Shown here one piece after another: positions 1 through 7,033 of a stretch of DNA of 14,575 nt. The notes under the pieces are model-generated. The model ran no database searches, was not told the origin of the DNA, and worked only from the letters and a program-made list of their open reading frames with translations. Origin of the DNA: CAYPJE01 sp964410945. Its GTDB lineage: Bacteria > Fidelibacterota > Marinisomatia > Marinisomatales > TCS56. How positions within the stretch are numbered: the stretch's first letter is position 1; each line of letters starts with the position of its first letter. The stretch lies in assembly GCA_964410945.1 (NCBI GenBank), contig CAYPJE010000063.1:1-14575 (forward strand), given 5' to 3'. The position numbers and the translations under genes are program-made.

Positions 1-51
1 AGTCTCTCATAAATTTTAACCTATATTTGTCCAATGGTTTCTGACGCTACA
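1..51 (-). mobile_element. Possible terminus of an insertion sequence interrupting cheR
   Basis: Reading the minus strand, CheR-like coding sequence stops making sense after the codon at 54-52. The next bases begin TGTAGCGTCAGAAACC and then contain TTGGACA. From memory, ends of IS3/IS481-type elements often begin with TG and carry a TTGGACA-like block, so the last 51 nt may be the outer end of such an element. An ATG at 10-8 on the minus strand could be the first codon of a transposase. The window ends before any transposase can be read, so this is inference only. The alternatives are a contig-edge artefact or a simple frameshift. Confidence 0.3.
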
Positions 52-246
52 CAGCTTGATATAGTCATCAAAAGATCCCAGTCCCAATTCAGAGATACGT
101 TTCGATAACCGGGCTTCCAGTAGATAGAGCTTTTGCTCTCCAAAGAAAATTCCGCTGCGTTCATAGATTATATCACGCAATTCATGAAATTTTTCACGAC
201 TGAGTTTCATGGGCTGTCGGGTCGGCTGGGGTACCATTGTTGTCAT
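16..246 (-). pseudogene. cheR: Truncated CheR, N-terminal helical domain only
   Basis: The 76-residue frame matches the start of a chemoreceptor glutamate methyltransferase (CheR). Residues 17-65 carry the typical N-terminal helical domain pattern, including IIYERSGI, LYLLEARL and the LGLGSFDDYI stretch. In intact CheR this is followed by another helix and then by the TxxTxFFR segment and the SAM-binding domain. Here residues 66-76 are unrelated and end at TAA. The start ATG overlaps the TGA of the upstream HDOD gene as ATGA, a sign of translational coupling and so of a once intact operon gene. The break probably destroys methyltransferase activity. It may reflect an insertion sequence or the edge of the assembly; a genuine stand-alone domain is less likely because the domain itself is incomplete. 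Confidence 0.7.
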
Positions 247-1148
247 GATGTTTTGCGACTTTCCATTATCTTTGCCATTTCCTTGATACTGTCCACTTCT
301 TCATCAATAATCAATGCCAAGCTTTCAATATCCAGTTCCAGGCCACTGCTGCCGGCAGCCTGTAAAATATTTATGGCTGGATCGGAATCGGGGATATCAT
401 CAATAAAGCCCGTACCAAAACGGAATGACCGGTAAACACAGAGCTTGTCTGCCAATCCAATCAAAGCAACTGCTTTCTGAAGCTCGGGATCTTCGACTTC
501 CAGGGGACTGTGATGATAGGAAATCGATGTTTGCAGCGAGTCGGGTAACTCCCATTTCTCGGCAATCCAGCGTCCCACATCCTGGTGTGTAATTCCAAAA
601 GCTTCGATTTCAGCTTCCAGACTGGTCAACTGATTTTCCCGAACCAGATTATAGGCATTGGTAAATAATTCCTGATCGAGGCGGAAGAGAACCAGTTTAC
701 CAATATCGTGCATCAACCCCATTGCATACTGACCACTCTGTTCGGTAAACCGATAGCGACGGTTTAAAACCCTGGCCACATGTCCGCAGGCTATCGAATG
801 CTGCCAGAACCGTTCCCAGTTGATACGTTTGTTTTCACCATCGGGACTAAGGGTATTAATAATCGAAAAGCTGAGGGCGATATAGCTTAATTCTTCCATT
901 CCAATGACCACCACCGCTCGTCCCAGCGACTCAACTTTCTGTCGCACCGCGTAATAGGCTGAATTGGCTGTTTTCATCACCCGCATGGCCAGGGGCGGAT
1001 CTTTCTCCAGGATCGGTAGCATCTGTCTAACCGACAGACGGTCATCACGGGTGATCTGCAAAATCTCGGAGGCAATCGCCGGCAACGTCGGCAGGCGGGT
1101 CAGTGACCTAACCTGATCATGATAATATTCCGGAGATTGTTTACCCAT
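243..1148 (-). CDS. HDOD domain signalling protein
   Basis: This is a 301-residue cytoplasmic protein with no membrane segment. Residues about 15-215 form an HDOD domain: an N-terminal LPTLPAIASEIL helix, the DPPLAMRVMKTANSAYY motif at 50-66, and a fold related to HD phosphohydrolases. HD is kept at 147-148 (LMHDIGK), with H188 and H212/H213 at positions where HD enzymes bind metal, but there is no GYP motif, so cyclic-di-GMP hydrolysis is not supported. HDOD proteins are mostly signalling adaptors of unclear chemistry and are common near chemotaxis and two-component genes. The C-terminal 85 residues are helical and acidic, of unknown function. A GAGGAT ribosome binding site precedes the ATG. 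The stop overlaps the next cheR start (ATGA), and the HEAT-repeat gene lies 36 nt upstream. Family assignment is firm; role is inferred. Confidence 0.9.
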   Translation of the reverse strand: MGKQSPEYYHDQVRSLTRLPTLPAIASEILQITRDDRLSVRQMLPILEKDPPLAMRVMKTANSAYYAVRQKVESLGRAVVVIGMEELSYIALSFSIINTLSPDGENKRINWERFWQHSIACGHVARVLNRRYRFTEQSGQYAMGLMHDIGKLVLFRLDQELFTNAYNLVRENQLTSLEAEIEAFGITHQDVGRWIAEKWELPDSLQTSISYHHSPLEVEDPELQKAVALIGLADKLCVYRSFRFGTGFIDDIPDSDPAINILQAAGSSGLELDIESLALIIDEEVDSIKEMAKIMESRKTS

Positions 1149-1184
1149 ATCTTTGATCCTCTGAAACCAGGTTAACCATCTGAT

Positions 1185-2471
1185 TTAATCCAGCATTCCC
1201 AGGGCCTGCATGGCAGTAGCTTTAATATCTTCGTCCTCAGAATTGGTCAATTCCCGGATCAATTCTTCGGCACCATCAATTTCCATTTGCGTGGCGACGT
1301 TAATTGCCGCAATCACCGCCAGACCGGTACCGGCTGATAGTTTTTTCATTACCGCCGCCCGGGAATACAGGTGATCGAATTTCGCCAGCGCTTCCGTAGC
1401 GGCATAGGCCACCCAGTCATCTTTGTATTCACTCAGGTAGATCATGCGCGGTAGAAATTCACTGTTGCCCGGTGTTCCGTGGACAATAGACACCAGTAAA
1501 TCCGACGGCAGGCTATCGGCATGGCGATAGAAAAATTGCAGTACATCAATTGAGGGCTCTAAACCCAACTGATGATTTAGATAAATTGAAATATCTTCAT
1601 CAAACTCAAACGACTCGGTCAGAATATCATCAGATAATGGAAGATCGTTCAAAACATTAAGATTATTACTCTGGCCGATTTTCAGCAGCGTACAAAAAAC
1701 CTGGTCGCGTAGTAGCCCGCTGGTTTCCTTCAATAACTCGATTAACGGACACAGAACCGAATTATCACCTATATTTCCGAGCGCATCAAGAATAGAATAC
1801 AGTTCCAGGGAATCTTCGGTCCTGATTTGTCCCAATAGAAACTGAATTGAATCCTGCTGGCCGATCAGGCCAATCGCCTCGATTGTTTCCAGACGTAGAA
1901 TCGGCTGTTTAACATAAATATCATAAAGTGTTCCCAAAGCCTCCGGCGATCCGATTTTGCCCAGGGCTTCAATGGCCGATACAGCCACATTATCAACCTC
2001 ATCATAAACCGCCTTACATAGATGAGGTACAGCTTCATGGCTACCGTTAAGACCCAAAATATCGGCACCGAATTTCCGCACATCCTCATTCTCGTGGAAC
2101 AGGGCATCATTCAACGCTAGCACAGCACCATCGCCCAGGGCTGTCAAAACGCTGGCAGTAATATTACGTAATTCAATCCGGGGGCTGCCCAAGAGAGGTA
2201 CCAGCAGTGTGCTACAGGTCTCGGCCGGATAGGTTTTCAATGCTTCCGCAGCGGCCTCACGGACGGCCCGGTGTTCATCCTGAATCGCCCTGACAATAAA
2301 CTCGACACAATCTTCCGGTTTATAATCCTCCAGGTCATATACTGCCCAGCGGCGATCATCAGAATCAATGGAATTGAATTTCTCAATGATGCGGTCGAAT
2401 TCCTCATCTTTGGATTTTAATTCACCACCCGTTTCAAAACCGGTTTCATAACCTGAATCTTGGTCTACCAT
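1185..2471 (-). CDS. HEAT-repeat (PBS-lyase-like) scaffold protein
   Basis: The 428-residue soluble protein is built of about 30-residue helical repeats. Clear units run from about 37 to 270, with signatures such as DEHRAVREAAAEALKTY, NEDVRKFGADILGLNG and EALGKIGSPEAL. A less regular acidic stretch follows at about 280-330, then more repeats at 350-428 (DDWVAYAATEALAKF, DEDIKATAMQALG). The first 25 residues are acidic and probably disordered. There is no catalytic motif. HEAT/PBS-lyase-like repeats are protein-protein interaction scaffolds, and HEAT proteins occur in some chemosensory clusters; a HEAT-repeat partner, Cpc7, is known in the Myxococcus Che7 system. A GAGGA ribosome binding site lies just before the ATG. 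It sits between a CheR-like methyltransferase and an HDOD gene, so it may scaffold adaptation enzymes or couple receptors to a non-motility output. That role is inference. Confidence 0.88.
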   Translation of the reverse strand: MVDQDSGYETGFETGGELKSKDEEFDRIIEKFNSIDSDDRRWAVYDLEDYKPEDCVEFIVRAIQDEHRAVREAAAEALKTYPAETCSTLLVPLLGSPRIELRNITASVLTALGDGAVLALNDALFHENEDVRKFGADILGLNGSHEAVPHLCKAVYDEVDNVAVSAIEALGKIGSPEALGTLYDIYVKQPILRLETIEAIGLIGQQDSIQFLLGQIRTEDSLELYSILDALGNIGDNSVLCPLIELLKETSGLLRDQVFCTLLKIGQSNNLNVLNDLPLSDDILTESFEFDEDISIYLNHQLGLEPSIDVLQFFYRHADSLPSDLLVSIVHGTPGNSEFLPRMIYLSEYKDDWVAYAATEALAKFDHLYSRAAVMKKLSAGTGLAVIAAINVATQMEIDGAEELIRELTNSEDEDIKATAMQALGMLD

Positions 2472-2511
2472 ATTATCCTCATCCGTGCTAATGACATATC
2501 CAATCGTAATC

Positions 2512-3237
2512 CTAGTTTATCCCCGCCCGGAAGAAATGACTGCCGGGCCGAATCTTTTGATAGTTTAATGAACGCAGAACCTTCAGGTTGGCCGGTTCGA
2601 AATAGACATACCCGGTTTTTGTCAGTGAATTCAAAATGTGTTTTATAATTTTTTCCGCGTATTGTTTTTCATAATACAATAATACATGGGAGCAGATTAT
2701 TATATCGTATCCCTGCCGATACTCATGCTTACTGATATCTTCCACATTGAAGCTGATCATTCGTTTAATGTTTTTGCTGATTTCAACCGTATTGGAATTA
2801 TCGGACAGATTCACATAATCTTTATAGACCTCAAGTTTCTTCTGATCAGAATTTTTCATCAGGTACTGTCCACTGCGGGCAACAGCGATCTGTGAGGGAG
2901 CTACATCAGAGGCTCTAATTGACACTGCGGGAGGATTAACTTTATATACCCGGTCTAACTGTCGTCTGAATAACAAAGCCAGTGAGTATGGTTCCCGTCC
3001 ATCAGAACATCCGGCTGACCATATCCTGATCGGAGTATGCGTCTTTTGTTTCTGTTTAACCAGCTCCGGTACAATTACTTCCTGGAGGTCATTATACAAA
3101 CTTGACATCCGAAAAAATTCTGTTTGGGTACTCAGTTTATTGGTATCAAAAAATTCGGTTTTATTTGCCCCCGGCTCAAGCTGTGCGTCAAAAACATGTT
3201 TATCATCCGCTGACGGATTATGATTTGCCAGATTCAT
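2512..3237 (-). CDS. Divergent CheR-type methyltransferase lacking the N-terminal domain
   Basis: The 241-residue protein resembles the catalytic domain of CheR, which methylates receptor glutamates using SAM. A CheR-like TEFFR segment lies at 39-43, preceded by a similar TEFF at 27-30. The SAM loop IWSAGCSDGREPYS is at 72-85, an acidic strand end ASD at 109-111, and the active-site strand IICSHVLLYY at 180-189. Differences from typical CheR are clear: the helical N-terminal domain (about 70 residues) is absent, the usual GEEPYS is GREPYS, the usual CRNV is CSHV, and the late HSE-type motif is replaced by FEPAN. The FFR arginine (43) and the tyrosine of the active-site strand (188), residues implicated in Salmonella CheR, are kept, so activity is plausible. 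The start lies 1 nt after the cheB stop (TGA-T-ATG), indicating coupling. It could instead be a specialised methyltransferase with another substrate. Confidence 0.8.
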   Translation of the reverse strand: MNLANHNPSADDKHVFDAQLEPGANKTEFFDTNKLSTQTEFFRMSSLYNDLQEVIVPELVKQKQKTHTPIRIWSAGCSDGREPYSLALLFRRQLDRVYKVNPPAVSIRASDVAPSQIAVARSGQYLMKNSDQKKLEVYKDYVNLSDNSNTVEISKNIKRMISFNVEDISKHEYRQGYDIIICSHVLLYYEKQYAEKIIKHILNSLTKTGYVYFEPANLKVLRSLNYQKIRPGSHFFRAGIN

Positions 3238-3238
3238 A

Positions 3239-4069
3239 TCAACCCTGTATTGGCTCCAAAGTAAGGTACCGGGAAGTCAGATTATTGATGCGCTGCCCCA
3301 TCTCTGCCAGCGTAAAAGTCTTCGATCCAGGTAAGGCCTTTTTGGCCGCACTGGGCATTTCTTTGAACAATGCCGTGCCTGGTTCCTGTATCCATATATC
3401 TGCCCCGGCTTTATTCATATCGAGAACGCCTTTGGAACCATCATTCAGCATTCCTGATAAAATCAGTCCCACGGATTTGGAGTTAAACCGTTGGGCACCA
3501 TTGGTAAAGACAACATCAACTTCCGGCCTGAAACGGGGCCGGTAATTGAGTGGTTTCTGAAAAAAATATTTACCATCAGCGGAAAAATCATTTACCACAT
3601 TGGATGGCAGGAAATATATGTCGCCCCCCTTGATTTGATCGCGATCCCGCACCGGTAGAAAGGTCTGACTGACCTGATTGGCCAATTCAAAGCGGGTTGA
3701 AAATTTGAATCCTGGCTTATGATGCATGGCAATCACAATCGGCAAATGCGGATATTTCACATTTTTCAGTAATGTTCTCAGCGCCACTTCACCTCCTGCT
3801 GAACATCCCAGTAAGATTATTTTTTTCCAGTGGTACATAAAATTCTGTGCGGAAATTACCTGGTTCAGCTTCATAATTACAGGATCGCTGGAACCTAGGG
3901 CATTCACTGTTGATTGTGGACGCACCCGCGCCGTTCGCACCACCTCGCCCAGCTTCAGGAGCAACTGGAATTTCAAGCTGGGATTGCTGCCCGATTTTAT
4001 CATCGTTGCCAGCCAACTTAAAGTCGGGTCCTGAAATTGCCGGAGACCGGGTGTAGCTAAACCAACCAT
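3239..4069 (-). CDS. cheB: CheB-type protein-glutamate methylesterase without receiver domain
   Basis: The 276-residue protein contains the CheB catalytic domain at about 83-270, which removes methyl groups from receptor glutamates. The triad is visible: S90 in GCSAGG, H116 in AMHHKPGF, and D210 in LSGMLNDGSKG. RPEVDVVF at 181-188 is also typical. A normal CheB has an N-terminal receiver of about 110-120 residues whose phosphorylation relieves inhibition. Here residues 1-82 show no acidic pair, no phospho-aspartate and no conserved lysine, and are unlike a receiver. The enzyme is therefore probably not controlled by CheA phosphorylation. The ATG lies 3 nt after the cheW stop, in the same frame (TGA-TGA-ATG), without a good ribosome binding site, so translation is probably by reinitiation. 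The next gene begins 1 nt after its stop. Confidence 0.9.
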   Translation of the reverse strand: MVGLATPGLRQFQDPTLSWLATMIKSGSNPSLKFQLLLKLGEVVRTARVRPQSTVNALGSSDPVIMKLNQVISAQNFMYHWKKIILLGCSAGGEVALRTLLKNVKYPHLPIVIAMHHKPGFKFSTRFELANQVSQTFLPVRDRDQIKGGDIYFLPSNVVNDFSADGKYFFQKPLNYRPRFRPEVDVVFTNGAQRFNSKSVGLILSGMLNDGSKGVLDMNKAGADIWIQEPGTALFKEMPSAAKKALPGSKTFTLAEMGQRINNLTSRYLTLEPIQG

Positions 4070-4072
4070 TCA

Positions 4073-4537
4073 TCATGCACCGTGTACGTCCGTCCCCGGG
4101 TCCAACACCAGGCCATCGGTATCCATTAACTTTTCGAGGTCGAGTACCGTAACCAGATTCTCTTCCAGTTTTGCGATCCCATAAATATAATCGTTGTCAA
4201 TACTGGCGACTGATTCAGATGCTCCCTCAATTTCTTTTTCATCCAGCATATGAACCATGGTTACCGCATCAACGCAAAATCCAAACATGTTCTCATCTTT
4301 ACTGGCAATGATAATTCGGGCATTCTGTTTAAGATCGTTTTTCCCTAAACCTAATCGGCATTGCAGATCGATGGCAAAGGCAATATTCCCCCGCAGGTTT
4401 ATCACACCCTTCACATAATCCTGAACATGGGGGACACGGGTGATATTGCTGAGACGGACAATCTCTTTGATATGATCCATGTTAGCACCAAACTTCTGTC
4501 CGTTTAATTCAAATTCTACTAGTTTTATATGACTCAT
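4073..4537 (-). CDS. cheW: CheW coupling protein (first gene of the adaptation operon)
   Basis: The 154-residue protein is a single CheW domain: LVEFELNGQKFGANMDHIKEIV near the N-terminus, then VPHVQDYVKGVINLRGN at 36-52, the typical beta-barrel hallmark, and FGFCVDAV followed by IYGIAKLEENLVTVLDLEKL at 118-137. CheW links receptor tips to the kinase CheA in membrane arrays. Its length is normal and there is no extra domain. It is the first gene after the intergenic region and is followed by cheB within 3 nt, so it leads a likely cheW-cheB-cheR-like-HEAT-HDOD-cheR transcript. The start fits family alignment; only a weak GGGAT stretch lies upstream. No cheA is visible nearby, so its kinase partner is encoded elsewhere. 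Confidence 0.93.
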   Translation of the reverse strand: MSHIKLVEFELNGQKFGANMDHIKEIVRLSNITRVPHVQDYVKGVINLRGNIAFAIDLQCRLGLGKNDLKQNARIIIASKDENMFGFCVDAVTMVHMLDEKEIEGASESVASIDNDYIYGIAKLEENLVTVLDLEKLMDTDGLVLDPGTDVHGA

Positions 4538-4827
4538 TACTGAGATCCCGGATTATGTTATTGTATTAGATATTGTCCTGACCATCGTATCGCTGAAAAG
4601 GCGTAGTTCCATATGACGATTTTCAGTGGGCAGTATGTTTCCATCATTCATTAGCCTGATGCTTCAATTTTTATACCAATCAATAACCAATCCAGCTGAG
4701 GTATTTTTCAGGTCAATCCCATTCAAAATGGTTTTACTCCAGCCTGGAAAGAATTTCCATCGGGGAAAATCTTTCCCTTGGCCTGATTGGTTAATATTCT
4801 CATTTGCACAATTCATGGATTTGGTAT
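4538..4827. other. Intergenic leader region of the cheW operon
   Basis: About 290 nt without a convincing gene separate the terminator of the upstream receptor gene from cheW. The promoter of the cheW operon should lie here, because the terminator at 4828-4857 ends upstream transcription, but I cannot pick a convincing -35/-10 pair. CATAAT and TAATAC on the minus strand near 4550-4575 are -10-like but lack good -35 partners. The distal half (4675-4795) is rich in small dyads, listed separately. A 79-codon plus-strand frame here has no recognisable product and was rejected. Confidence 0.5.
4675..4793. repeat. Cluster of nested dyads, possible operators or structured leader
   Basis: Several exact inverted repeats are packed in 119 nt. 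TAACCAATC at 4684-4692 is complementary to GATTGGTTA at 4785-4793, and ACCAATC is also directly repeated at 4675-4681 and 4686-4692. Inside the outer arms are three dyads, each with a 3-nt spacer: CCATT/AATGG at 4719-4731, TGGAAA/TTTCCA at 4745-4759, and GGGAAA/TTTCCC at 4763-4777. The last two are near-identical 15-mers with centres 18 bp apart, like a tandem operator pair. They lie about 210-240 nt upstream of cheW. Either repressor/activator sites or a folded leader RNA would fit; no known family was recognised. Confidence 0.45.
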
Positions 4828-4857
4828 TAAAAAAGGGGCAGTCAGACCACCCCTTTT
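4828..4857 (-). terminator. Rho-independent terminator after the CZB receptor gene
   Basis: On the minus strand AAAAGGGG (4857-4850) pairs with CCCCTTTT (4838-4831) around an 11-nt loop, and the second arm runs into six Ts. It lies 20 nt beyond the stop codon of the receptor gene, so it should separate that transcript from the cheW operon. Confidence 0.8.
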
Positions 4858-4876
4858 CACTGTAAGCAACTAGGAG

Positions 4877-6832
4877 TTAAATTTTGAATTGATTGACCAG
4901 GGCATTCAATTGTTCGGTTTCACTGCTTAGTTGAGCGGCTGCTGTTGCGACTTGTTGGGCCGCATTAGCCGACTGTTTTGTCACCGTACTGATACCTTCC
5001 ACATTGGCCGAAATTTGTTCCGCTCCACTGCTTTGTTCTTCCGCAGAAACAGCCAGTTGATTGATCGACTGTTGGACACTGGAAACAACCCCAATGATTT
5101 TTTCCAGCGATTCGCCGGACTGGCCAACCAAATTGACACCATTGTCGACCTGGTCAATTCCCTGAGACATGGCTTCAACCGCCATTTTTGTCCCGGATTG
5201 AATGTTATTAATCATATCGGCGATTTCAGCAGTCGCTTTGGTGGTCCGCTCTGCTAAAACTCTGACTTCATCGGCCACGACCGCAAAACCTCTACCCTGG
5301 TCTCCGGCCCGTGCCGCTTCAATATTAGCATTCAAGGCCAGAAGATTGGTCTGATCGGCAATATCGTCAATAACGGCAATGATTTTCCCTATTTCTTCGG
5401 AACGTTCGCCCAGCTCTTCGATTCTATCAGAGGAAGCCCGTACCGAATCTGATATCTGGTTCATACCGGACACAGCACTTTCGACGACATCACCGCCCTC
5501 ACGAGCTACTTCGACCGCCTGGTTGGCCGATTTGGTGGCACTGGAGGAATTTTTGGATGATTCAAGAATTGTGGCTGCCATCTCTTCGATCGAAGTCGCA
5601 ACTTCGGATGTTTGTGATTGCTGTTCTTCGGCGCCGGATGCCATTTCCTCGCTGGAAGCTGATATCTCCGCGGCGGCACTGGAAACCTGATCGGCACTAT
5701 CTTTAACCTGGATAATTATATTTTGAATTTTCTCAACAAATGTATTAAACCATTTCGAGAGTATCCCCAGTTCATCCTTTGAGTCGACCTCAAGCCGCTT
5801 GGTTAAATCACCTTCTCCCTGGGCAATATCCTTAATCATGTTTACCACATTCTGGATCGGTTTGACGGTATTCTGAATCAGGAACCAAACCAGGAATAAT
5901 GCCAAGCCAAAACTGACCAGCAGACCAATGACAATTGTTGCTGTCATGGTATTACTGGCCGCTGCTGCTTCATGGTCAAGTCCATCCAATGCCTCAGTAA
6001 AAACTGCCAGTACTTCTACCAGGGCCGGCTCTGTTTCAAGCCGCATTATCTGTTCGGCATTATCATAAGCCCTCTGATTAGACACTTCCAAGGCAATCAA
6101 CTGGGAAAAATGTTCTTCAAGTTGGGAAAGATTGGAAAGTGTTTCCGTTAAATAAATACTATTCTTACGTGCTGCCGAACTAGCGTTATTGATATCAATA
6201 ACAGAAGCATGGATAGCATCATGATCTGGTTTAAGTTCTTCGATTAATAGTTTGAACTCTGGCCACTTATCACTCAATTCTTCGACTTCATTGCTGCTTA
6301 ACCATTTCCCAAAGGCACATTTTGCAGGATCCGTTTGGACACGGACAGTTTCACCGGACATTATTGCTTTGGCAACATCCGACGCCCAGAGATGGTGATC
6401 GTTCAGGCGCTGGTACAGCGTCTGTTCCAATCCCGGATGGCGCTGATGGTACGTTTCACCAATTTTGATTGCTGTTTCATGCAAGTGCTGATGGGGTTTC
6501 TCAATCGCCAGTAGTTTTCCCTGTAAATCCACCGGCAGGGTTTTAAAATCCTCTGAATCGATAAAAGCATAATACCATTCCCCCAAACCGCATTTATGGT
6601 GGTCAGTCTGGACATTGAGTTCTTCATCATTATTGATAAATAAATCCTTAATTGCACCAGTCCACTTAAAATGATCAACTTCTTTAGCAATCATAAATTC
6701 GGTTATGTTAGCTAATTCGGCATAGTGGCTGCTTTTGGTATATGACATCAACCCCATTGTTACAATAATTGCCAAAATCAGGCTGAATCCGATTATCAGC
6801 TTATTCTTAATAGAAATGTTTTTTATGGACAT
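4877..6832 (-). CDS. Methyl-accepting chemotaxis protein with tandem periplasmic CZB domains
   Basis: The 651-residue receptor has TM1 at about 12-32, a periplasmic region at 33-296, TM2 at 297-319, HAMP at about 320-372 and a cytoplasmic signalling domain to the end. The periplasmic part holds two CZB-type zinc sites in tandem with the 3His/1Cys pattern: H54 (HFKW), C81 (CGLGEW), H114 and H118 in the first; H146 (HHLW), C172 (CAFGKW), H204 and H208 in the second. Most described CZB domains are cytoplasmic; here both lie between the membrane segments. Likely inputs are zinc or thiol-reactive oxidants, by analogy with known CZB proteins. A helical linker follows at about 215-290. The hairpin tip (NANIEAARAGDQGRG, 501-515) and glutamine/glutamate-rich methylation region (EEQQSQ) are intact; no C-terminal NWETF-like tether exists. 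AGGAAGGA is a strong ribosome binding site. A terminator follows at once, so the gene is probably monocistronic. Confidence 0.95.
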   Translation of the reverse strand: MSIKNISIKNKLIIGFSLILAIIVTMGLMSYTKSSHYAELANITEFMIAKEVDHFKWTGAIKDLFINNDEELNVQTDHHKCGLGEWYYAFIDSEDFKTLPVDLQGKLLAIEKPHQHLHETAIKIGETYHQRHPGLEQTLYQRLNDHHLWASDVAKAIMSGETVRVQTDPAKCAFGKWLSSNEVEELSDKWPEFKLLIEELKPDHDAIHASVIDINNASSAARKNSIYLTETLSNLSQLEEHFSQLIALEVSNQRAYDNAEQIMRLETEPALVEVLAVFTEALDGLDHEAAAASNTMTATIVIGLLVSFGLALFLVWFLIQNTVKPIQNVVNMIKDIAQGEGDLTKRLEVDSKDELGILSKWFNTFVEKIQNIIIQVKDSADQVSSAAAEISASSEEMASGAEEQQSQTSEVATSIEEMAATILESSKNSSSATKSANQAVEVAREGGDVVESAVSGMNQISDSVRASSDRIEELGERSEEIGKIIAVIDDIADQTNLLALNANIEAARAGDQGRGFAVVADEVRVLAERTTKATAEIADMINNIQSGTKMAVEAMSQGIDQVDNGVNLVGQSGESLEKIIGVVSSVQQSINQLAVSAEEQSSGAEQISANVEGISTVTKQSANAAQQVATAAAQLSSETEQLNALVNQFKI

Positions 6833-6872
6833 TATTAATCCTTCCTATTTGCACTTTCCTATTCAAATGAAA

Positions 6873-6951
6873 TTCCGGGATCTTGCTACTTTACACCGGT
6901 GGTTTTCTTATTTGTTATGATGGTTCCGATATCTTGCTACTAATATCGGAA
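6873..6951. repeat. 18-nt imperfect direct repeat and 9-bp inverted repeat in the receptor leader
   Basis: TTCCGGGATCTTGCTACT at 6873-6890 recurs as TTCCGATATCTTGCTACT at 6924-6941, with two mismatches and an offset of 51 nt. The second copy lies within an inverted repeat, TTCCGATAT (6924-6932) against ATATCGGAA (6943-6951), with a 10-nt loop. If the proposed sigma-54 promoter is used, both copies fall in the receptor's 5' leader. They may be operators or RNA structure; function is unknown. Confidence 0.55.
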
Positions 6952-6970
6952 TTACTTCCATATTATTTTT

Positions 6971-6987
6971 GTTCAAAAAACGTGCCA
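6971..6987 (-). promoter_or_regulatory. Candidate sigma-54 promoter for the CZB receptor gene
   Basis: On the minus strand TGGCACG (6987-6981) is a full match to the -24 element. Four bases follow (6980-6977), then TTGA (6976-6973), where the consensus -12 element is TTGC. Spacing is exactly canonical; only the -12 C is replaced. Transcription would start near 6961, giving a leader of about 129 nt. Sigma-54 commonly drives flagellar and chemotaxis genes in deltaproteobacteria and relatives, and the dyad at 7034-7059 is suitably placed for an enhancer-binding activator. Confidence 0.45.
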
Positions 6988-7033
6988 TCCCCTTTTTCTC
7001 AATACGGGAAACCTATATATTGTCTTTTGTGAT

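Noticed and set aside
243..1148. An HD-GYP cyclic-di-GMP phosphodiesterase
   Set aside because: The HD pair is present but the GYP motif and its surrounding residues are missing, and the N-terminal pattern is that of HDOD proteins.
16..3237. A naturally split CheR, with the helical domain encoded at 16-246 and the methyltransferase domain at 2512-3237
   Set aside because: The N-terminal piece lacks the last part of its own domain and ends in unrelated residues, and the two pieces are in reverse order with two genes between. Truncation of a second cheR is simpler.
4626..4865. A 79-codon plus-strand frame starting with GTG in the intergenic region
   Set aside because: It has no family resemblance, no good ribosome binding site, and runs across the minus-strand terminator and the dyad cluster. 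It looks like chance.
6943..6969. A flagellar sigma-28-type promoter on the minus strand (CCGATAT with an A-rich block 15 nt upstream)
   Set aside because: The -35 block reads AAAA rather than TAAA and the -10 sequence is one arm of an inverted repeat. The nearby sigma-54-type site is a better match.
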